From the NCBI GenBank assembly GCA_040506195.1, contig JBEVXH010000009.1:1-64000 (forward strand): a stretch of 64,000 nt of DNA. The letters run 5' to 3'. The translations under genes were made by a program, and so were the position numbers. The DNA comes from Thiodiazotropha sp040506195 (GTDB lineage: Bacteria; Pseudomonadota; Gammaproteobacteria; Chromatiales; Chromatiaceae). The notes under the pieces are model-generated. The model ran no database searches. It saw only the letters and a list, made by a program, of their open reading frames with translations, and was not told where the DNA came from. How positions within the stretch are numbered: the stretch's first letter is position 1; each line of letters begins with the position of its first letter. Below, one piece after another: positions 7,779-17,275 of this stretch.

Positions 7779-9562
7779 CAGTAGACGTCTCTCTGGTAAC
7801 GCCCCTGCTCCCGCAGGGTCTCGGTGTATTCGACCGCGGCCTCCTCAGCCAGGCCACCCTGATCCTGGAGGATGGCCAACAGGGATTGATGCACACCCTG
7901 CGCCATCTCCACCCCGCCACACACATAGAGGTGGGCGCCCTCCTGCAGCCATCGATAGAGCTCCGCACGCTCCTCGTAGAGCCGTGCCTGCACGTAAGTG
8001 CGGGCCCCTTCATCCCGGGAGAAGGCCGTAGTGATGCGATTGAGCAGACCTGCCTTTCGGTATGCGAGCCAGTCGGTCTGATAGAGGAAATCACGGCGAA
8101 AATGGCGATTGCCGAACACCAGCCAGCTACCGCCGGCACTTCCCAGTGCCTCGCGTTCCTGGAGGAAGGCGCGATACGGCGCGATACCCGTGCCCGCACC
8201 GATCATGATGATGGGGCTGCCTGCCGATGCCGGCAGTCTGAAAGCCGGGTTCTCCACCACATAGACACCCAAAGCGTCTCCCTTGGAGATACGCTGTGCC
8301 AGATAGCCGGAGGCCCCGCCCAGATGGTCTCGACCATGGCCTCTATAACGCAGTGCGGAGACGGTCAGATGGATCTCATCCTCGTAGGCCGTCTGGCTGG
8401 ATGCGATAGAGTAGAGCCGGGGCTGTTGGGCATGAAGTATCTCCACCAGCCCCTGGGCATCCACCCCGGCAGGATAAGCCTGCAGCAGATCGATGAATTG
8501 GCGGCCTTGGATGAAGGCCCGCAGCTTCCCCCCGTCCCGGCTTAAGATATCCAACGCCTGATCGGCTGCAAGCGCCGCCCATGCCTTGATCACACCGGGA
8601 TGGAGCTGGGTCAGCTCCAAACGCCCGCCAAGCGCCTGACCAAGCGTCATGCGCTCCCCATCGAGACTGACCGGCGTCTCGGCCGCCAATCCAGCCAGGG
8701 CGAGCAGCTCTTCGATCAAAGCGGGATCATTCTGAAAATAGAGACCCAGGGCATCCCCCGGGCGGTAGCGGATCACCGCCGGATCGATCTCCAGGGAGAT
8801 ATGCTGCACATTGCATACGGCATCGGCGGTGGTGATGCGATGTCGCGCCAAAAACGCGGCCTGAAACGGGTTGTTGCGATCGTGCCTGGAAGTTGCCGAC
8901 TCGCGTTGCAACGGAATGATCATGGCCTGGTCCGACGGCTGCAATTCTCCCAGCTCCGACAGAAGACGGTCCTGCCAGTTCGCTGCCGCCTGTTGGTAAT
9001 CAACATCCGCATCGATCCGATCGAGCAACGATCGCGCACCCTGGTTTCCCAGCAGCTCATCCAGCTCCCTGGCCGCCTGGCAAAACTGCTCGTAACTGGA
9101 ATCTCCCAGGCCGAACACCGCATATCTGAGCCCCTCCAGTCGAGGCGCTCTGTCGCCACGCAGGTATTTAAAGAGATCGTAGGCGCTCTCCGGGGGTTCA
9201 CCTTCACCTTGGGTGCTGATAACCACCACCAGTAGTTGTTCTTTGGTGAGGTCCTTGGGGCGGTAGCTGTCGGCCGAAACCAGACGGGGCGCAAGTCCCT
9301 GCGCCGTTGCATTCTCAGCCAGGGCTTCCGCCACGCTGCGGGCATTCCCGCTCTGGGTGGCGTAGAGAATGGTCACTCCCGGGATCTGCTTGGGCGCCTT
9401 GGCGACAGTGGGGCCGAGCGCACCCAGACCGGCAAGATAACCGCTGGCCCAAGTGAGTTGTTGGTTGTTCAACCCCTCAACCGCCTGCTGCAGGCGTGAG
9501 AGCTGCAAGCCTTCCAGCGGAAGGGATGGAAAACCATCCAGGGTCTTGGCTGTGTTATCCAT
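7778..9562 (-). CDS. cysJ: Sulfite reductase [NADPH] flavoprotein alpha subunit
   Basis: This 594-residue CysJ passes electrons from NADPH through FAD and FMN to CysI. The flavodoxin-like FMN domain starts at ILYATQSGNARSVAE. The FAD-binding RLYSIASS motif and the NADPH-binding GAGTGIAPYRAFLQER motif follow, and the protein ends in the conserved aromatic RDVY. I chose the ATG at 9562 (MDNTAKTL) because AGGAG lies about 10 bp upstream; a longer reading from a TTG at 9583 would place the Shine-Dalgarno inside the gene. It is the first gene of cysJIH and is divergent from the CysB-like regulator. Confidence 0.96.
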   Translation of the reverse strand: MDNTAKTLDGFPSLPLEGLQLSRLQQAVEGLNNQQLTWASGYLAGLGALGPTVAKAPKQIPGVTILYATQSGNARSVAEALAENATAQGLAPRLVSADSYRPKDLTKEQLLVVVISTQGEGEPPESAYDLFKYLRGDRAPRLEGLRYAVFGLGDSSYEQFCQAARELDELLGNQGARSLLDRIDADVDYQQAAANWQDRLLSELGELQPSDQAMIIPLQRESATSRHDRNNPFQAAFLARHRITTADAVCNVQHISLEIDPAVIRYRPGDALGLYFQNDPALIEELLALAGLAAETPVSLDGERMTLGQALGGRLELTQLHPGVIKAWAALAADQALDILSRDGGKLRAFIQGRQFIDLLQAYPAGVDAQGLVEILHAQQPRLYSIASSQTAYEDEIHLTVSALRYRGHGRDHLGGASGYLAQRISKGDALGVYVVENPAFRLPASAGSPIIMIGAGTGIAPYRAFLQEREALGSAGGSWLVFGNRHFRRDFLYQTDWLAYRKAGLLNRITTAFSRDEGARTYVQARLYEERAELYRWLQEGAHLYVCGGVEMAQGVHQSLLAILQDQGGLAEEAAVEYTETLREQGRYQRDVY

Positions 9563-9672
9563 GGTGACGCGACTCCTAGTCAATGCTTCAGGATTGGATT
9601 GGGTAGCAATATTGGAAGAGGTGTTATATCTTTTGAAGTAATATATTTTGATATTTAATCTTTAAACAAGAT
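9563..9672. promoter_or_regulatory. Divergent cysJ / cysB intergenic control region
   Basis: This 110-bp, very AT-rich spacer separates cysJ (minus) from the CysB-like regulator (plus). Toward cysB there is a TTGAAG (9633-9638), 17-bp spacing, TAATCT (9656-9661) match to a sigma-70 promoter, which would give an almost leaderless mRNA because the ATG is at 9673. Toward cysJ, a TTGTTT/TATATT pair with about 18 bp spacing is possible. CysB operators are too degenerate to assign by eye, but the arrangement is typical for LysR-type control of both directions. Confidence 0.5.
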
Positions 9673-10593
9673 ATGGAACTCAGGCAACTCAATTCATTGG
9701 TGGCCCTGGCGGAGTCGGGATTTAACGTGACTCTGGCGGCGAAGCAGATCTATCTGGTGCAGTCGGCCGTCTCCCAGCACCTGGCGCAGCTTGAAAGGGA
9801 GCTGGGCACCCAACTCTTCGTCCGCAAGGGAAAACGGCTGATCGCCCTGACGGCAGCGGGTGAGGAGGTGCTCAACTATGCACGACAGGCCCTGGCCATC
9901 CGTGAAAACATCCTCGCCGTCGGCCGTGACCACGTGGAGGAGAGCAGTGGAATCCTGCGCATCGGCACCACCCATACCCAGGCACGCTACGTACTACCCG
10001 CGGTGATCCGCGCCTTTCGCCAAATCTTCCCGACCGTCAGCCTGCAGATACACCAGGGAACGCCGCACCAGCTGGTTGAAATGGCCCTCACCGACCGGGT
10101 CGATTTTTCAATCTGCACTGAGGAGTTGGGCGAACACTCCGCACTCAATGCCATCCCCTGTTACCGCTGGAACCGCAGCCTTATCGCCCTCAAGGGGCAT
10201 CCGGTGCTGTCGCAGAAACCGCTCTCCATGGAAAGCATCTGCGACTATCCGCTGATTACCTATACCTTCGGCTTCACCGGCGCCAATCACATGCAGATCA
10301 CCTTTACCCGGGCCGGCCTGCAGCCCAATGTGGTGTTGACCGCCGCCGACACCGATGTGATCAAGACCTATGTACGGGAGGGCATGGGTGTCGGCCTGAT
10401 TGCGAGCATGGCCCACTCTGCAGAGCAGGATCACGATCTGGAGATTCGGGATCTCGGCAACATGCTCCCCTGGGAAACCACCTGGGTGGCCTACCACAAG
10501 GACAAGTATCTGCGCCGTTACCAGCAGAAATTTATCGATTTGATGGAGTCGATGGTACTCGAAAATGGGGTAACGAAAACCACACCCGCTTGA
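9673..10593 (+). CDS. cysB: CysB/Cbl-type LysR transcriptional regulator
   Basis: This 306-residue LysR protein has an N-terminal winged helix (AAKQIYLVQSAVSQHLAQLERELGTQLF) and an effector domain with signatures of CysB/Cbl: TTHTQARYVLP, PCYRWNR, YTFGFTGANH and DTDVIKTYVREGMGVGLIASMA. CysB activates sulfate assimilation genes and senses N-acetylserine or O-acetylserine; Cbl responds to APS and serves sulfonate use. The two cannot be separated safely here, but the position divergent from cysJIH favours control of that operon. The start aligns with the usual CysB N-terminus although no Shine-Dalgarno precedes it. Confidence 0.88.
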   Translation: MELRQLNSLVALAESGFNVTLAAKQIYLVQSAVSQHLAQLERELGTQLFVRKGKRLIALTAAGEEVLNYARQALAIRENILAVGRDHVEESSGILRIGTTHTQARYVLPAVIRAFRQIFPTVSLQIHQGTPHQLVEMALTDRVDFSICTEELGEHSALNAIPCYRWNRSLIALKGHPVLSQKPLSMESICDYPLITYTFGFTGANHMQITFTRAGLQPNVVLTAADTDVIKTYVREGMGVGLIASMAHSAEQDHDLEIRDLGNMLPWETTWVAYHKDKYLRRYQQKFIDLMESMVLENGVTKTTPA

Positions 10594-10672
10594 GGCATCC
10601 CCTGCCCGGGTTCTTTCAAAAAAAATAGCAGCCTATCCACCTCGACTCAGCTGACAAATCTTGTGATAGCGT

Positions 10673-11287
10673 TCAACCATGCAAGAGGATGGAGCAACCC
10701 CTGGTTGTCGCTTGGTAATCATGCCTCAGAGTCGGATAAAGGGATTGCCACATGGCCACGATCGCCTGTTCATCCTCCCGGGCCGCATCGTCCAGATAGA
10801 TGGCGCAACGATCGGCAAGGCGTGGATAGCAGACAGGCAGCGCAGGATAGCGCGAGTGCTTTTGAAGGAAGCCTGAAGGCCCGTCGATGACCAGCATATC
10901 GATTCCCGCTTCGGGAATGGCATCTGCTGCGTACCACCTGTAGAGCATCTCATCCACAATCCTGTCCTGAAGCGGGGCATGGACAACATCGGCAAACTCT
11001 CCAAGGCCGTAACGGTCGATATAGGAGCGGGTGTTGTCCGCATATTGTAAACCGTCCTCCAGGCTGATAACCCGGCCTTCGCCATTGATCTGACAACAGC
11101 GCGCCAGCATCAATGTGGTCAAACCGCTGCTGCACTCCAGAATCTGTTTGGGTCTGTCCCTGAGGCAGGCGTCAACGATGAGCTGGATGAAATCGGCTTC
11201 CGCAGACCAGTTGGGCGAATAGGGAATGCCTTGGTACAGATCCAGTTGAGTTTGCAGTGAACGATACTTTTCAAACATTGCCATCAT
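10673..11287 (-). CDS. Class I SAM-dependent methyltransferase-like protein
   Basis: This 204-residue protein has a degenerate motif I, ILECSSGLTTLMLARC, where a Gly-rich SAM loop is expected. It is followed by an acidic strand end (VISLED) and the IDMLVIDGPSGF strand with the pattern of Methyltransf_24/O-methyltransferase-like families. The end of the fold is LADRCAIYLDDAARED. The substrate is unknown. The gene is convergent with cysB and stands alone. Start choice is uncertain among ATGs at 11287, 11284 and 11278, none with a clear Shine-Dalgarno. Confidence 0.65.
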   Translation of the reverse strand: MMAMFEKYRSLQTQLDLYQGIPYSPNWSAEADFIQLIVDACLRDRPKQILECSSGLTTLMLARCCQINGEGRVISLEDGLQYADNTRSYIDRYGLGEFADVVHAPLQDRIVDEMLYRWYAADAIPEAGIDMLVIDGPSGFLQKHSRYPALPVCYPRLADRCAIYLDDAAREDEQAIVAMWQSLYPTLRHDYQATTRGCSILLHG

Positions 11288-11535
11288 GTTATTACACTTT
11301 TGTGCTCTTATTATGCATCTAATTTCTAATTTTTTTTCAACTAATCACACATTAGATTCACCTACCGGGCACTTTTTCAGCGCAGCCCGTAGCGGTATCT
11401 CATATTCATTTGAAATAGATGAACGGATCGGTCATATTCAAGTGTGGCAAGCCATACCACAAAGTGTTTATTATTATTGGCATCAGCCGATATAGTAAAG
11501 AGAGCATCCATTTTTATTAACTAGCGGAAAAAGTC

Positions 11536-12489
11536 ATGGGTCAACGCACTATCACTATATTCATGACACAGTTATGGAATTTCGCCACAACCAGCATTCT
11601 CTTACTGCTGTTCACCAACCACTCACCACTGCTTGCAGAAGATGGTTTCTTCATCGGTTTCGCACAAGATACACTTGGCAATGACTGGCGGCTTGCCCAG
11701 GTAATGGAGGTAAAAAAAGAACTCGACAAACATCCCAACGTAAGATTTATCTACACAGATGGCCAAGGTGACACTGCCCTGCAGGTAATGCACATCGAAG
11801 AAATGGTCAATCTTGGCATTGACTTGTTGATAACAAGCCCTCGAGAAAAAGCGGCCTTGAGCGAAGTAATCGCCAAGGTTTACCAGTGGGGTATCCCTGT
11901 TATATTGCTGGATCGAGGCATTGATGGCGACACATACACCACCTTCATCCATCCGGATAATAAACCTATCGCAAAGGCGGCGGCAGAGTATCTCGTAAAG
12001 GCCCTTGATGGCGAGGGTGAGATTCTCATGCTCGAGGGCGTATCCGGCGCCACTCCGACGATACACAGAACCCAAGGTTTTCTCAGCATTGTCAATAGAC
12101 ACCGTAAATTAAAGGTGACCAGTCGTGTTGCCAACTACCTGAGAGCTGACGCAATTTTGGCTGTAGAACAATTGCTGATGCAGGGCCGAAGATTTGACGC
12201 CATCTATGCACAAAGCGACAGCATGGCCGTTGGTGCTCGCATGGCATTACGGCATCACGGTATAGATCCCAAATCGATCTCGATTGTCGGCATCGACTAT
12301 ATTCGGGAGGCACAACAAGCAATACGCCACGGGGAACAAGCGATCAGCTTCACCTACCCGACTGGAGGCACTGAAGGCGCGCATGCTGCAATGATGATAC
12401 TTAATGGCAAGCATGTTCCCAAGGAAATCATTCTCGATTCGATCAAGGTATCAAAAGAGAACGTCGATATCATTTCACCCATATTCTGA
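11536..12489 (+). CDS. Periplasmic sugar-binding protein of the RbsB/LuxP type, partner of the downstream GGDEF/EAL sensor
   Basis: This 317-residue protein has a Sec signal peptide (hydrophobic 14-31, cleavage near LLAED) and a type-1 periplasmic binding protein fold. It contains GFAQDTLGNDWR at the start, LLITSPREKAALSEVI, VILLDRGIDGD, MLEGVSGATPTIHRTQGF and YAQSDSMAVGARMAL, all positions typical of RbsB/LuxP-like proteins. There is no permease or ATPase beside it. Instead, the next gene starts 2 bp after its stop and encodes a membrane GGDEF/EAL protein with a periplasmic domain. It is therefore more likely a ligand receptor feeding c-di-GMP signalling than a transport component. The ligand is unknown. 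Confidence 0.85.
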   Translation: MGQRTITIFMTQLWNFATTSILLLLFTNHSPLLAEDGFFIGFAQDTLGNDWRLAQVMEVKKELDKHPNVRFIYTDGQGDTALQVMHIEEMVNLGIDLLITSPREKAALSEVIAKVYQWGIPVILLDRGIDGDTYTTFIHPDNKPIAKAAAEYLVKALDGEGEILMLEGVSGATPTIHRTQGFLSIVNRHRKLKVTSRVANYLRADAILAVEQLLMQGRRFDAIYAQSDSMAVGARMALRHHGIDPKSISIVGIDYIREAQQAIRHGEQAISFTYPTGGTEGAHAAMMILNGKHVPKEIILDSIKVSKENVDIISPIF

Positions 12490-12491
12490 CA

Positions 12492-15400
12492 ATGAATCTT
12501 TCCATCAGTGTCAAACAACTGCTATTCACCCTGCTGGCAACAGCGCTGTCACTACTTGGTGCCGGCTACCTAGTCAATAACAGCCTGCACGACTATCACA
12601 GGGATACCGCACATGCAGAGATAAGAACCGGCATTGATTCGTTGTCGAAAAGTATTCGCAGAATAGAAAAAAAACTGTTCATGGAGTCCAGGAGCATTAC
12701 CAACGAAGCGGTGGTCATCGCATCACTGCATCTTATCAACAACTATCAGCAACCGGACAACTATAACGCCATACTCTTTGACGAAGAAAAAAGGAAGGTT
12801 GGTGAACGATTACTAGCCGCAGTAATGACCGGCGAAGCGGATGAAGGCTATATATACGATAATGCAGGAAATCTGGTCAGCTTTGTTGCAGGCAGAAATG
12901 GCCAATACACACTTGGTATCATGCGCTACAGCGCAGGGAATGAAAACATCTCAATCCTGAATGGAAACAATGTCGATCCCTATGATGCTCAACCCTTTGA
13001 AGAGTTACTTGGCAAACGATCCGCCTTACACGCCATCGACTTCGATGGAATCGACTACCACAGGGACGATAACGGATTGCTTTTAGAGTATCACCAACCC
13101 ATATCCAGGCAGGATTTAAGTGGAGTGCGACATCAAGTAGGAACGATTACACTCATCAACCAGCTTGACGAGGAGTTTATCGAGTCAGTCGTGGACCAAC
13201 CCGTGGCCATAGGTATTCTGGATGCTCATTTCAATCCTATTGTTGCCGCCCGAGGTAACCCAGCTCCAGCTAAACTCCTGACCGACAAGCTCAACAAGCC
13301 TAACAACGACAAGACCGGTTTCTTCGAAAACAAGAAGGGCTTTTTCGGGGTTGCGCTGTTGCCATTACAAAACCTAGAACGCACTTATCTTATTTCGAGT
13401 TACCCGATAAGCGCATACCGCATCGCAAGTGAAAAGACCCAAAAGGCAGTAGTTATGGCAATGCTGGTCACTGCCCTGACCGTCATACCATTGAGCCTTA
13501 TGCTGCATCACCGTTTTATCCGCACCCCTATGTCAAGACTGATGACCGGTGTAGAGCGACTGCGCAAAGGCGACTATGGCACCCGACTGAGGATTGATTC
13601 CAAGGATGAACTTGGTCAACTCGCAGCAGCAATGAACCTGATGATCCATGACATTCAAGCACGTGAGAACGAACTCAGTTCCATTATCGATCAAATCCCT
13701 CTGATGCTATTCGTCAAAGACGCCAGGCACCTGCGCTTTACAAAAATCAACAAAGCCGGCGAAAAGCTGCTGGGCAGGTCGAGGCACGACTTTATCGGGC
13801 ACAACGACTATGACTTCTTCCCGGACCACCAGGCCGACTTCTTTGTCAGCAAGGACAGGGAGGTCTTATCAAACATGAGGATTCTGGATATCCCTGAAGA
13901 GCATATCGACACACCCAAAGGTGAGCGCATACTACACACGAGAAAGGTACCCATCTATAACGATGCCGATGAACCGCTTTTCCTGCTGGGCGTTTCCGAG
14001 GATATTACGGAGAGAATACAGACCGAGACACAATTGCGTCAGTGGGCGAAAGTCATCGAGAGCACCAACGAAGGCGTAATGATCACCGATCTCGACGGGA
14101 ATATAATCAACGTAAACCGGGCATTCACATCGATCACCGGCTACCAAAGAACCGAAATCATTGGGCAGAATCCACGTATCTTTAAGTCCGGGCTGCACCA
14201 TGCCGAGTTTTACACAACCATGTGGAATTCGATACTCCAGAATGGAAGCTGGCGAGGCGAAATCAACAATCGTCGTAAAAACGGTGAAATATACCCAGCC
14301 TGGGAAACTATCAGTACTGTGCATGACGACAAGCAGGTGGCAAGCCATTTTGTCTCTGTATTCTCAGACATCTCACCGATAAAAGAGACCCAGGAAAAAC
14401 TCGACTTTCTCGCGCATCATGACCCACTGACTGGGCTGCCGAACAGAATATTGCTGAACGACAGAATGCAGCATGCAATCAACAGGACCAATCGCGATCA
14501 AAGCATTATGGCGGTGATGTTTCTCGACCTGGACAGATTCAAAAACATCAACGACACCCTGGGACATCCAGTCGGTGATGACCTGCTGCTTGAAGTTTCG
14601 AAGCGACTCCGTGAAACACTGCGTGAAATCGACACCATTTCCCGCCAGGGAGGCGATGAGTTCCTCCTGATTCTGGAGGATATCAGGGAGACAGAAAACC
14701 TAGTGGAAATGGCCACCAAAATCCTTGGTGTATTTCATAAACCGTTCATACTTACCGACCGGGAACTGGTCATTACCGCAAGCCTTGGGATCAGCATCTA
14801 TCCAAACGACGCACAAGATGTTACCACACTGATTCGTAATGCGGATGCTGCTATGTACCGGGCAAAGGAGAATGGCCGCAACCGTTTCTGGTTCTACACA
14901 GAAGACCTTACCCGCCAGGCGGCATTGCGTATCGACATCGAACAAGCGCTACGCGATACAGTCAATCACGGGGAACTTTTTCTCCTCTATCAGCCACAAA
15001 TCTCGCTGGCGGAAAACCGAATTATCGGTGTTGAGGCATTAATCCGTTGGGACCGCCCCGGACATGGAATTGTGACACCTGATGTATTTATCCCATTGGC
15101 TGAAGAGACAGGTGTCATCGTTGCCATCGGTGAATGGGTGTTAAACAGCGCTTGTCGCCAAATGGCTCATTGGCAAAACCAGGGCCTGAATCTCGATCAT
15201 ATCGCGATCAACATTTCACCTGTACAGATCAATCATGGCAATCTGGTGGCTATCACACAGGAAGCTCTGGAGAAATCCGGCCTACAACCCGACAACCTGG
15301 AACTTGAGGTAACTGAAGCTATCTTTCTTCAGGATACCGAACAGGTAGGCCGCACGCTCAAGTCACTAGACAGCCTGGGCGTGCGTCTAGCATTGGACGA

Positions 15401-15698
15401 TTTTGGCACCGGTTTTTCATCCCTGAGTTACCTGAAGGATTTTCACTTCGATCGGCTCAAAATCGACAAGTCTTTCATCAACAACATTTTCAAGGAGAGC
15501 AATGAGCAGAGCATTGCCAATTCAATCATCGCACTAGGCCATAGCCTCAACATGACAGTGCTTGCAGAAGGCATCGAGGAGGAACCGCAATTGCAATGGC
15601 TGAAAGAGAAAGGGTGCGATGAAGGCCAGGGATACCTGTTCAGCAAGCCGTTAACCACCCAGTCATTGGAAGATCTATTCAATGATGACAACGACTGA
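12492..15698 (+). CDS. Membrane-bound HAMP-PAS-PAS-GGDEF-EAL c-di-GMP sensor protein
   Basis: The 1068 residues run as follows: a membrane segment at about 8-27, a long periplasmic domain to about 315, a second membrane segment (AMLVTALTVIPLSLML), HAMP, two PAS domains (second with GYQRTEIIGQNPRIFKSG), a GGDEF domain with intact RQGGDEF, and an EAL domain with GVEALIRW, FGTGFSSLSYLK and LAEGIEE. Both the diguanylate cyclase and phosphodiesterase motifs look intact, so net output cannot be read from sequence. The gene starts 2 bp after the periplasmic binding protein gene, which suggests a LuxP-LuxQ-like receptor pair. Confidence 0.93.
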   Translation: MNLSISVKQLLFTLLATALSLLGAGYLVNNSLHDYHRDTAHAEIRTGIDSLSKSIRRIEKKLFMESRSITNEAVVIASLHLINNYQQPDNYNAILFDEEKRKVGERLLAAVMTGEADEGYIYDNAGNLVSFVAGRNGQYTLGIMRYSAGNENISILNGNNVDPYDAQPFEELLGKRSALHAIDFDGIDYHRDDNGLLLEYHQPISRQDLSGVRHQVGTITLINQLDEEFIESVVDQPVAIGILDAHFNPIVAARGNPAPAKLLTDKLNKPNNDKTGFFENKKGFFGVALLPLQNLERTYLISSYPISAYRIASEKTQKAVVMAMLVTALTVIPLSLMLHHRFIRTPMSRLMTGVERLRKGDYGTRLRIDSKDELGQLAAAMNLMIHDIQARENELSSIIDQIPLMLFVKDARHLRFTKINKAGEKLLGRSRHDFIGHNDYDFFPDHQADFFVSKDREVLSNMRILDIPEEHIDTPKGERILHTRKVPIYNDADEPLFLLGVSEDITERIQTETQLRQWAKVIESTNEGVMITDLDGNIINVNRAFTSITGYQRTEIIGQNPRIFKSGLHHAEFYTTMWNSILQNGSWRGEINNRRKNGEIYPAWETISTVHDDKQVASHFVSVFSDISPIKETQEKLDFLAHHDPLTGLPNRILLNDRMQHAINRTNRDQSIMAVMFLDLDRFKNINDTLGHPVGDDLLLEVSKRLRETLREIDTISRQGGDEFLLILEDIRETENLVEMATKILGVFHKPFILTDRELVITASLGISIYPNDAQDVTTLIRNADAAMYRAKENGRNRFWFYTEDLTRQAALRIDIEQALRDTVNHGELFLLYQPQISLAENRIIGVEALIRWDRPGHGIVTPDVFIPLAEETGVIVAIGEWVLNSACRQMAHWQNQGLNLDHIAINISPVQINHGNLVAITQEALEKSGLQPDNLELEVTEAIFLQDTEQVGRTLKSLDSLGVRLALDDFGTGFSSLSYLKDFHFDRLKIDKSFINNIFKESNEQSIANSIIALGHSLNMTVLAEGIEEEPQLQWLKEKGCDEGQGYLFSKPLTTQSLEDLFNDDND

Positions 15699-15940
15699 AA
15701 AAAATACTTCACTTCGTTTGATCTTCAAGCATACTTACTGTCATCTACCTTGACCACTCTTTAATTCGATACTTTTGTCAGGAGATAGTGTGCTGTCATA
15801 TCGGATTTACCACATCAGCTGAAACGCACAAACCATCCATGTGTTAGGCTATTCTTTCAACACTAACTGCTACTTCGCAAAACCGACCGGATATGCTGGG
15901 TAAAAGGATATAAGACCATCCGACAATTACTGCAGATCAT

Positions 15941-17275
15941 ATGGCCAAGAGTTTCTATAGCATAACCATGGGATACAGGATTCAAGCATCTATTTTGCTC
16001 ATCGTAAGCATCACTCTCACGATCTCCCTGGCCGGTTGCGGAAAGGAGGCGAATAGATCCACAGATGAGGTCCGGCTCAGGATCTGGGCGCATGCCGGTC
16101 AGGAGAGTGAACGCACGGTGTTGCAGGAGCAGGTCGCCCGATTCAATCAAAGCCATCCCAAGCTCAATATTCAGCTCACCCTGATCCCCGAAGGAAGTTA
16201 CAATGCCCAGGTCCAGGCTGCCGCGGTTGCCGGTGAATTGCCGGATCTGCTAGAACTGGATGGCCCCTTTGTCGCCGCCTATGCTTGGCAGGGCCACTTG
16301 CACCCTCTGGATAAGCTGCTCGACAAACAACTGATTGCCGATCTGCTGCCTTCGATAACTACCCAGGGCAGTTATGCCGGCCGACTCTGGGCGGTGGGTG
16401 TCTACGACTCAGGCCTGGGTGTCTACGGCGATCGCTCCAAACTGCAGCAAGCCGGACTGCGTATCCCCTCACTGCAACAGCCTTGGTCCCGAGATGAGTT
16501 CGAGACGGTGCTGCGACAGCTATCCATGCATGACCCGGATGGACAGGTCCTCGACCTCAAACTCAACTATGCGGGCGAATGGTACACCTATGGCCTATCG
16601 CCAATGCTGCAATCGGCAGGCGGCGATCTCATCGAGCGAAACCGTCACCTCAGTGCCGACGGAGTTCTGAATGGATTCGAAAGCAACGCCATGCTGAGGA
16701 ATCTGCAAGACTGGATCGCGAAAAACCGTGTCGATCCCAATATCGACGATGCCGCCTTTACCAGCCGCCGGGTACCCTTGGCCCTGGGCGGTCACTGGAA
16801 CTACCGGCAATACCAGGCAAGCCTGGGTGACGATCTGTTATTGCTGCCCCTGCCCGATTTCGGTGCGGGCAGCAAGACAGGCATGGGCTCCTGGTGTTGG
16901 GCGATCACGGCCGGCAGCCAAAAAACCTGGGGCGCCGCCACCTTTCTGTCGTTTCTTTTGACCACCGAGGAAGTGCTCTCAATGGCGAACGCAAACGGCG
17001 CCATCCCCGCAACCCGCTCCGCCATCGACGCCTCCCCTCTCTACCGACCCGGCGGCCCGCTGCGCCTGTTTGCCGAACAACTCGAACAGGGCCGCGGGGT
17101 TGCACGTCCGCGCACCCCGGCCTATCCGATCATCACCGCGGAGTTCCAACGAATTATCGATCGCATCCGTAGCGGAAGCGATGTCGAATCTGTGCTGGAG
17201 CGCGCGGTCAAGGCGATCGATCGTGAGATCGCAGAAAACCAGGGTTACCCCTGGCGCGACGAGCCAAAACCTTGA
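15941..17275 (+). CDS. Sugar ABC transporter substrate-binding lipoprotein
   Basis: This family-1 extracellular solute-binding protein (444 aa) starts with a lipoprotein signal ending in ISLAGCGKE, so the mature protein is anchored by Cys. The mature part has the features of UgpB/MalE-like proteins: LRIWAHAGQESERTVLQEQVARFNQSHP, PDLLELDG and ALGGHWNYRQYQ. Two starts are possible, 15941 and 15968; both retain the signal. It is the first of four genes of an importer whose substrate is probably a sugar, polyol or glycerol phosphate, not identifiable from sequence alone. Confidence 0.9.
   Translation: MAKSFYSITMGYRIQASILLIVSITLTISLAGCGKEANRSTDEVRLRIWAHAGQESERTVLQEQVARFNQSHPKLNIQLTLIPEGSYNAQVQAAAVAGELPDLLELDGPFVAAYAWQGHLHPLDKLLDKQLIADLLPSITTQGSYAGRLWAVGVYDSGLGVYGDRSKLQQAGLRIPSLQQPWSRDEFETVLRQLSMHDPDGQVLDLKLNYAGEWYTYGLSPMLQSAGGDLIERNRHLSADGVLNGFESNAMLRNLQDWIAKNRVDPNIDDAAFTSRRVPLALGGHWNYRQYQASLGDDLLLLPLPDFGAGSKTGMGSWCWAITAGSQKTWGAATFLSFLLTTEEVLSMANANGAIPATRSAIDASPLYRPGGPLRLFAEQLEQGRGVARPRTPAYPIITAEFQRIIDRIRSGSDVESVLERAVKAIDREIAENQGYPWRDEPKP

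Noticed and set aside
11486..11493. GCCGATAT, a perfect sigma-28 -10 element before the periplasmic binding protein gene
   Set aside because: The sequence 11 bp upstream is TTTATTAT; the nearest AAAG is at the wrong distance, so no promoter is called.
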